This document shows positions 15,933 through 18,459 of a stretch of 18,459 nucleotides of DNA, piece by piece. Origin of the DNA: Endomicrobium sp. (GTDB lineage: Bacteria > Elusimicrobiota > Endomicrobiia > Endomicrobiales > Endomicrobiaceae); NCBI GenBank assembly GCA_031277075.1, contig JAISLV010000089.1:1-18459 (forward strand). Direction: 5' to 3'. The notes beneath the pieces are model-generated. The model was not told the origin of the DNA. It ran no database searches and saw only the letters and a list, made by a program, of their open reading frames with translations. Position 1 is the first letter of the stretch, and the number at the start of each line of letters is the position of its first letter. A program made the translations under genes and the position numbers.

Positions 15933-18411
15933 AAATATCCCCGCTTGAAGTTTCAATATATAAGTTCGCCCTTTTAATTATGTATATTTTCGCATAATTG
16001 CCTTTATTTTTCAATAGGTTTTCTAAAAGGAGTTCCGGCTTTACGTTTTTACCTTCGCCGAAACGTAGAATAAGTTTCATTTTCGCGTTTTTTACCGACA
16101 TCGTTTTTATAAGCGGTTTTACGTCTATAATTACGCTTTTGTTTTTCTTTATTTTTTCAACGAAAATTGTTTCCTGCGATAAAAATTCTTCAATTTCTTT
16201 TTCGTTTATGTCCGCATTTTCAATTTCGTATTCAACGGCGTTTACAAGAATATCTATAGCGGGAAATTTCAAAGGACGCCTTTTTGCGCTTAAAATTTTA
16301 AAATTTGAAGGCAAAACGGCGGAAATTTTATCCATTATAGTTTGCGCGTCAATATTTTGGGTAAAATAAAGTTCCATATACTCGCACAAACTTTCATTTC
16401 CCACAGACACAGGCGGTCCGAAAGAGCATTTTACCTGAGGGCTAAACCCTGCGGTAAAAGCTATCGGCAGTCCGCTGCGCCGCGCCGCGCGTCTAAAAAC
16501 TTCAATCTGCTCTAAATGCGATATAAATTTTACCAAGCCCAGACGGGAAAAACGCAGAAGAAAACGGGAAACTGGGAAAATGTCCGATTTAGAAATCAAA
16601 GGAGGAAAATCAGCAATTGGCAAAACGGATTGCGCCTCATTTGAATTTTGACATTTCACATCGCCGCTTTCCGCGTTCGACTTTCCGTTTTCCCGCTCGC
16701 TCAGCCCTTTTAAGTAGTCCTTGTAAAGCGTTTCTTTTGAGACGCCGAAATTTAAATGTTCCCAAGGAAGAACTTCGTCTTCTTTAATCGTTCTATACGC
16801 GTAAAAATCCAAACTCAAACCGCTTTCTACTATAGCTTCGTTCCAAATATTTTCGTTAAATTTGTCTGCCCATTGGTCAAAACGCGCCCCTTTTTGCCAC
16901 GCTTTATAAATTGCCTGCGACAGTCGCCTATCGCCTTTTGCGATAAAGGCTTCTAAAACGCTCGCTTTGTGATTGTGCGCTTTCACTACGGCAGGCAGTA
17001 ATTTATTTAACAAATCTATTTTGCGCGCTATTTCTTCGCTTTTAGCCATACTAAACCACTGAAATGCAGTTTGAGCTTTAGGAACAAAAGGCGAAACCGT
17101 CGCGTTGAAATTGAGCCCTTTGGCGGCTTTTCTTACTTTTTTTACAAGTTCCGTTATCCCCGCTATGTCTTCGTCAGTTTCAGTGGGCAGACCTATCATA
17201 AAATAAAGTTTTATAACTTTCCAGCCCATCGCGTTTGCGCTTAAAAGAGTGTCTATTATTTGTTTTTCAGAAAGATATTTTCCGATGACGTTTCGCAAGG
17301 CGTCTGTTCCCGCTTCAGGGGCAAAAGTCAGCGTGGGTTTTTTACTTCTGTTGATATAGCGCGCGACTTTTAAAGAGTGTTCGCTGCAGCGCAAAGACGG
17401 CAGAGAAATATTCAATTTCGTATCGCCGTAAAGCTCGTTTGCAGCTATTAGAAGTTTATCTAAATGTTTGTAATCGCTGCAAGATAGAGACGAAAACGCG
17501 ACTTCTTCATATCCTGTGGCGTCTATGCCGTCTTTTAAAAATTCTAAAAGCTGCTCAAGCGTCCTCTGTCTCCACGGGCGGTAATATTTTGACGCTTGGC
17601 AAAAACGGCATTGACCGGGGCATCCTCTTGCCACTTCAATATTTAGCCTATTGTGTACGGTTTCTACAAAAGGAACTATCTTTTTTTTAGGAAAATAGAC
17701 GTCTTTAAGCTGTAGGCAGCTCTTGTCTATTGTAGGTTTTACATCGGGTTCTATAGGAGATACCGACTTTACGGTATTGTCTTCATTGTATTCAACGGCG
17801 TAAAGAGAAGGAACATAGACGCCGTTTATTTTAGACAGCTCTTTAAGCCGTTTTTTTCTCGGCTCGCCTTTAAGACGCTTGCAAGTCTCTATAATTTCAG
17901 GCAAAGCCTGTTCGCCGTCGCCTAAAACGAAAAGGTCAAAAAAATCGCAGAAAGGCTCGGGGTTTGTAAGCGCGGGACCTCCGCCTACAATAAGCGGGCA
18001 GCCGTCCCCTCTGTCTTTTGCAAATATCGGTATTTGCGATAAATCAAGCATATTTACAATATTTGCCGCGACCAGCTCGCACTGAATGGTAAAACCGACT
18101 ATGTCAAAACTTTTTAAAGCGCAGTTTGACTCTAACGAAAACAGCGCCAGCTTTCTTTCCCGCAAAAGTTTTTCTAAATCGCCGTCTGGGGAATACGCTC
18201 TCTCGCAACGGGCTAACTTTTTTTCGTTTATTAAATGGTAGAGGATTTCAAGCCCTAGATTAGAAGCCCCGACTTCATAGACGTCTGGGAAACACAGACA
18301 AATAGAAAAATCCGCCGACAAATCGGCGGAATAAGAATTTAATTCTCCGTTAATATACCTTGAAGGTCTTTGAACAAGGCGCAATATTTCTTCAACCTGC
18401 GGATTTTTCAT
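15922..18411 (-). CDS. Cobalamin-binding-type radical SAM protein fused to a DUF2344 domain
   Basis: This 829-residue protein joins two parts that are often separate genes. Residues about 1-200 resemble a B12-binding-like Rossmann domain (FPDVYEVGASNLG, IVGGGPALTNPEP, LGDGEQALPEI). A radical SAM core follows, with the cluster cysteines C264, C268 and C271 in RGCPGQCRFC. Residues about 570-615 form a low-complexity polar linker. Residues 616-829 form a DUF2344-type domain (RFSRLGLVKFISHLEQ, RAARRSGLPIAFTAGFSPQ). This corresponds to the TIGR03960 plus TIGR03936 pair. The reaction is not established from sequence; the frequent pairing with rng and ribosomal genes suggests a role in RNA or ribosome modification (inference). 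It is the first gene of the operon with the SGNH-like gene and rng. No clear ribosome binding site precedes the ATG. Confidence 0.92.
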   Translation of the reverse strand: MKNPQVEEILRLVQRPSRYINGELNSYSADLSADFSICLCFPDVYEVGASNLGLEILYHLINEKKLARCERAYSPDGDLEKLLRERKLALFSLESNCALKSFDIVGFTIQCELVAANIVNMLDLSQIPIFAKDRGDGCPLIVGGGPALTNPEPFCDFFDLFVLGDGEQALPEIIETCKRLKGEPRKKRLKELSKINGVYVPSLYAVEYNEDNTVKSVSPIEPDVKPTIDKSCLQLKDVYFPKKKIVPFVETVHNRLNIEVARGCPGQCRFCQASKYYRPWRQRTLEQLLEFLKDGIDATGYEEVAFSSLSCSDYKHLDKLLIAANELYGDTKLNISLPSLRCSEHSLKVARYINRSKKPTLTFAPEAGTDALRNVIGKYLSEKQIIDTLLSANAMGWKVIKLYFMIGLPTETDEDIAGITELVKKVRKAAKGLNFNATVSPFVPKAQTAFQWFSMAKSEEIARKIDLLNKLLPAVVKAHNHKASVLEAFIAKGDRRLSQAIYKAWQKGARFDQWADKFNENIWNEAIVESGLSLDFYAYRTIKEDEVLPWEHLNFGVSKETLYKDYLKGLSERENGKSNAESGDVKCQNSNEAQSVLPIADFPPLISKSDIFPVSRFLLRFSRLGLVKFISHLEQIEVFRRAARRSGLPIAFTAGFSPQVKCSFGPPVSVGNESLCEYMELYFTQNIDAQTIMDKISAVLPSNFKILSAKRRPLKFPAIDILVNAVEYEIENADINEKEIEEFLSQETIFVEKIKKNKSVIIDVKPLIKTMSVKNAKMKLILRFGEGKNVKPELLLENLLKNKGNYAKIYIIKRANLYIETSSGDIYEP

Positions 18412-18420
18412 TTAAGTTAT

Positions 18421-18449
18421 ATTTTATCAAATGAACGCGCAACCCGCAA
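18421..18449 (-). promoter_or_regulatory. Putative promoter of the radical SAM-SGNH-rng operon
   Basis: TTGCGG (18444-18449) and TAAAAT (18421-18426) are 17 nt apart on the minus strand. The -10 matches 5 of 6 and the -35 only 3 of 6. The ATG at 18411 is 9 nt beyond the -10, so the transcript would have almost no leader, in keeping with the missing Shine-Dalgarno sequence. Confidence 0.4.
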
Positions 18450-18459
18450 GAAAATATTC

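Noticed and set aside
15933..15956. TTG start at 15956 for the SGNH-like gene
   Set aside because: It would add residues before the signal peptide and increase the overlap with the radical SAM gene; the ATG at 15932 gives a normal signal peptide.

Overview
The window is moderately AT-rich bacterial DNA, and every gene I can support is on the minus strand. Read in transcription order (high to low coordinate) it holds a radical SAM / SGNH-TPR / RNase G operon, a lone cas1-cas2 pair of type I-C character, a tripartite export operon (TolC, HlyD-type adaptor, papain-like hydrolase, MacB), and the first 2054 codons of a giant exported protein that leaves the window at base 1. No rRNA, tRNA or CRISPR array is visible. 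TolC, a MacA/MacB-like exporter and signal peptides point to a Gram-negative (diderm) cell. The giant secreted protein and the radical SAM-DUF2344 fusion beside rng would suit an Elusimicrobiota- or Omnitrophota-like lineage, but this placement is a low-confidence impression without any marker gene.

15.9-18.4 kb to 13.25 kb: a cobalamin-binding/radical SAM protein fused to a DUF2344 domain is followed, with a short overlap, by an exported protein with SGNH-like ends and a TPR-like middle, and then, 4 nt later, by ribonuclease E/G starting at GTG. A promoter-like sequence lies directly upstream of the first gene, so close that the mRNA would be nearly leaderless.

13.25-11.5 kb: a 381-base gap rich in hairpins and short repeats precedes cas1 and cas2. 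Both are intact with catalytic residues present, yet no cas4, interference gene or array accompanies them here.

11.3-6.25 kb: tolC, then hlyD-type adaptor, a YiiX/YebB-like permuted papain-fold hydrolase, and macB. The last two overlap by 4 nt. The hydrolase inside a MacAB-TolC operon is unusual.

6.16 kb to the left edge: a signal-peptide-bearing giant protein. Its N-terminal part carries the spaced H/E/R/H signature of the TraB/TIKI/ChaN/EreA-like hydrolase fold, and its middle contains a clear CofD/YvcK-family domain (GGGT, DDGGSSGRLR, GDL and GN motifs), a fold otherwise known from cytoplasmic proteins. It has its own good promoter (TTGAGC, 17 nt, TATAAT), placed for a leaderless transcript.

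Three intergenic gaps (9.84-10.06, 11.29-11.52 and 12.87-13.25 kb) each contain a short element bounded by related inverted repeats with core GGGCGTCTCTAAAAACC, so a dispersed miniature-element family appears to have colonised the gaps around tolC and cas1-cas2.
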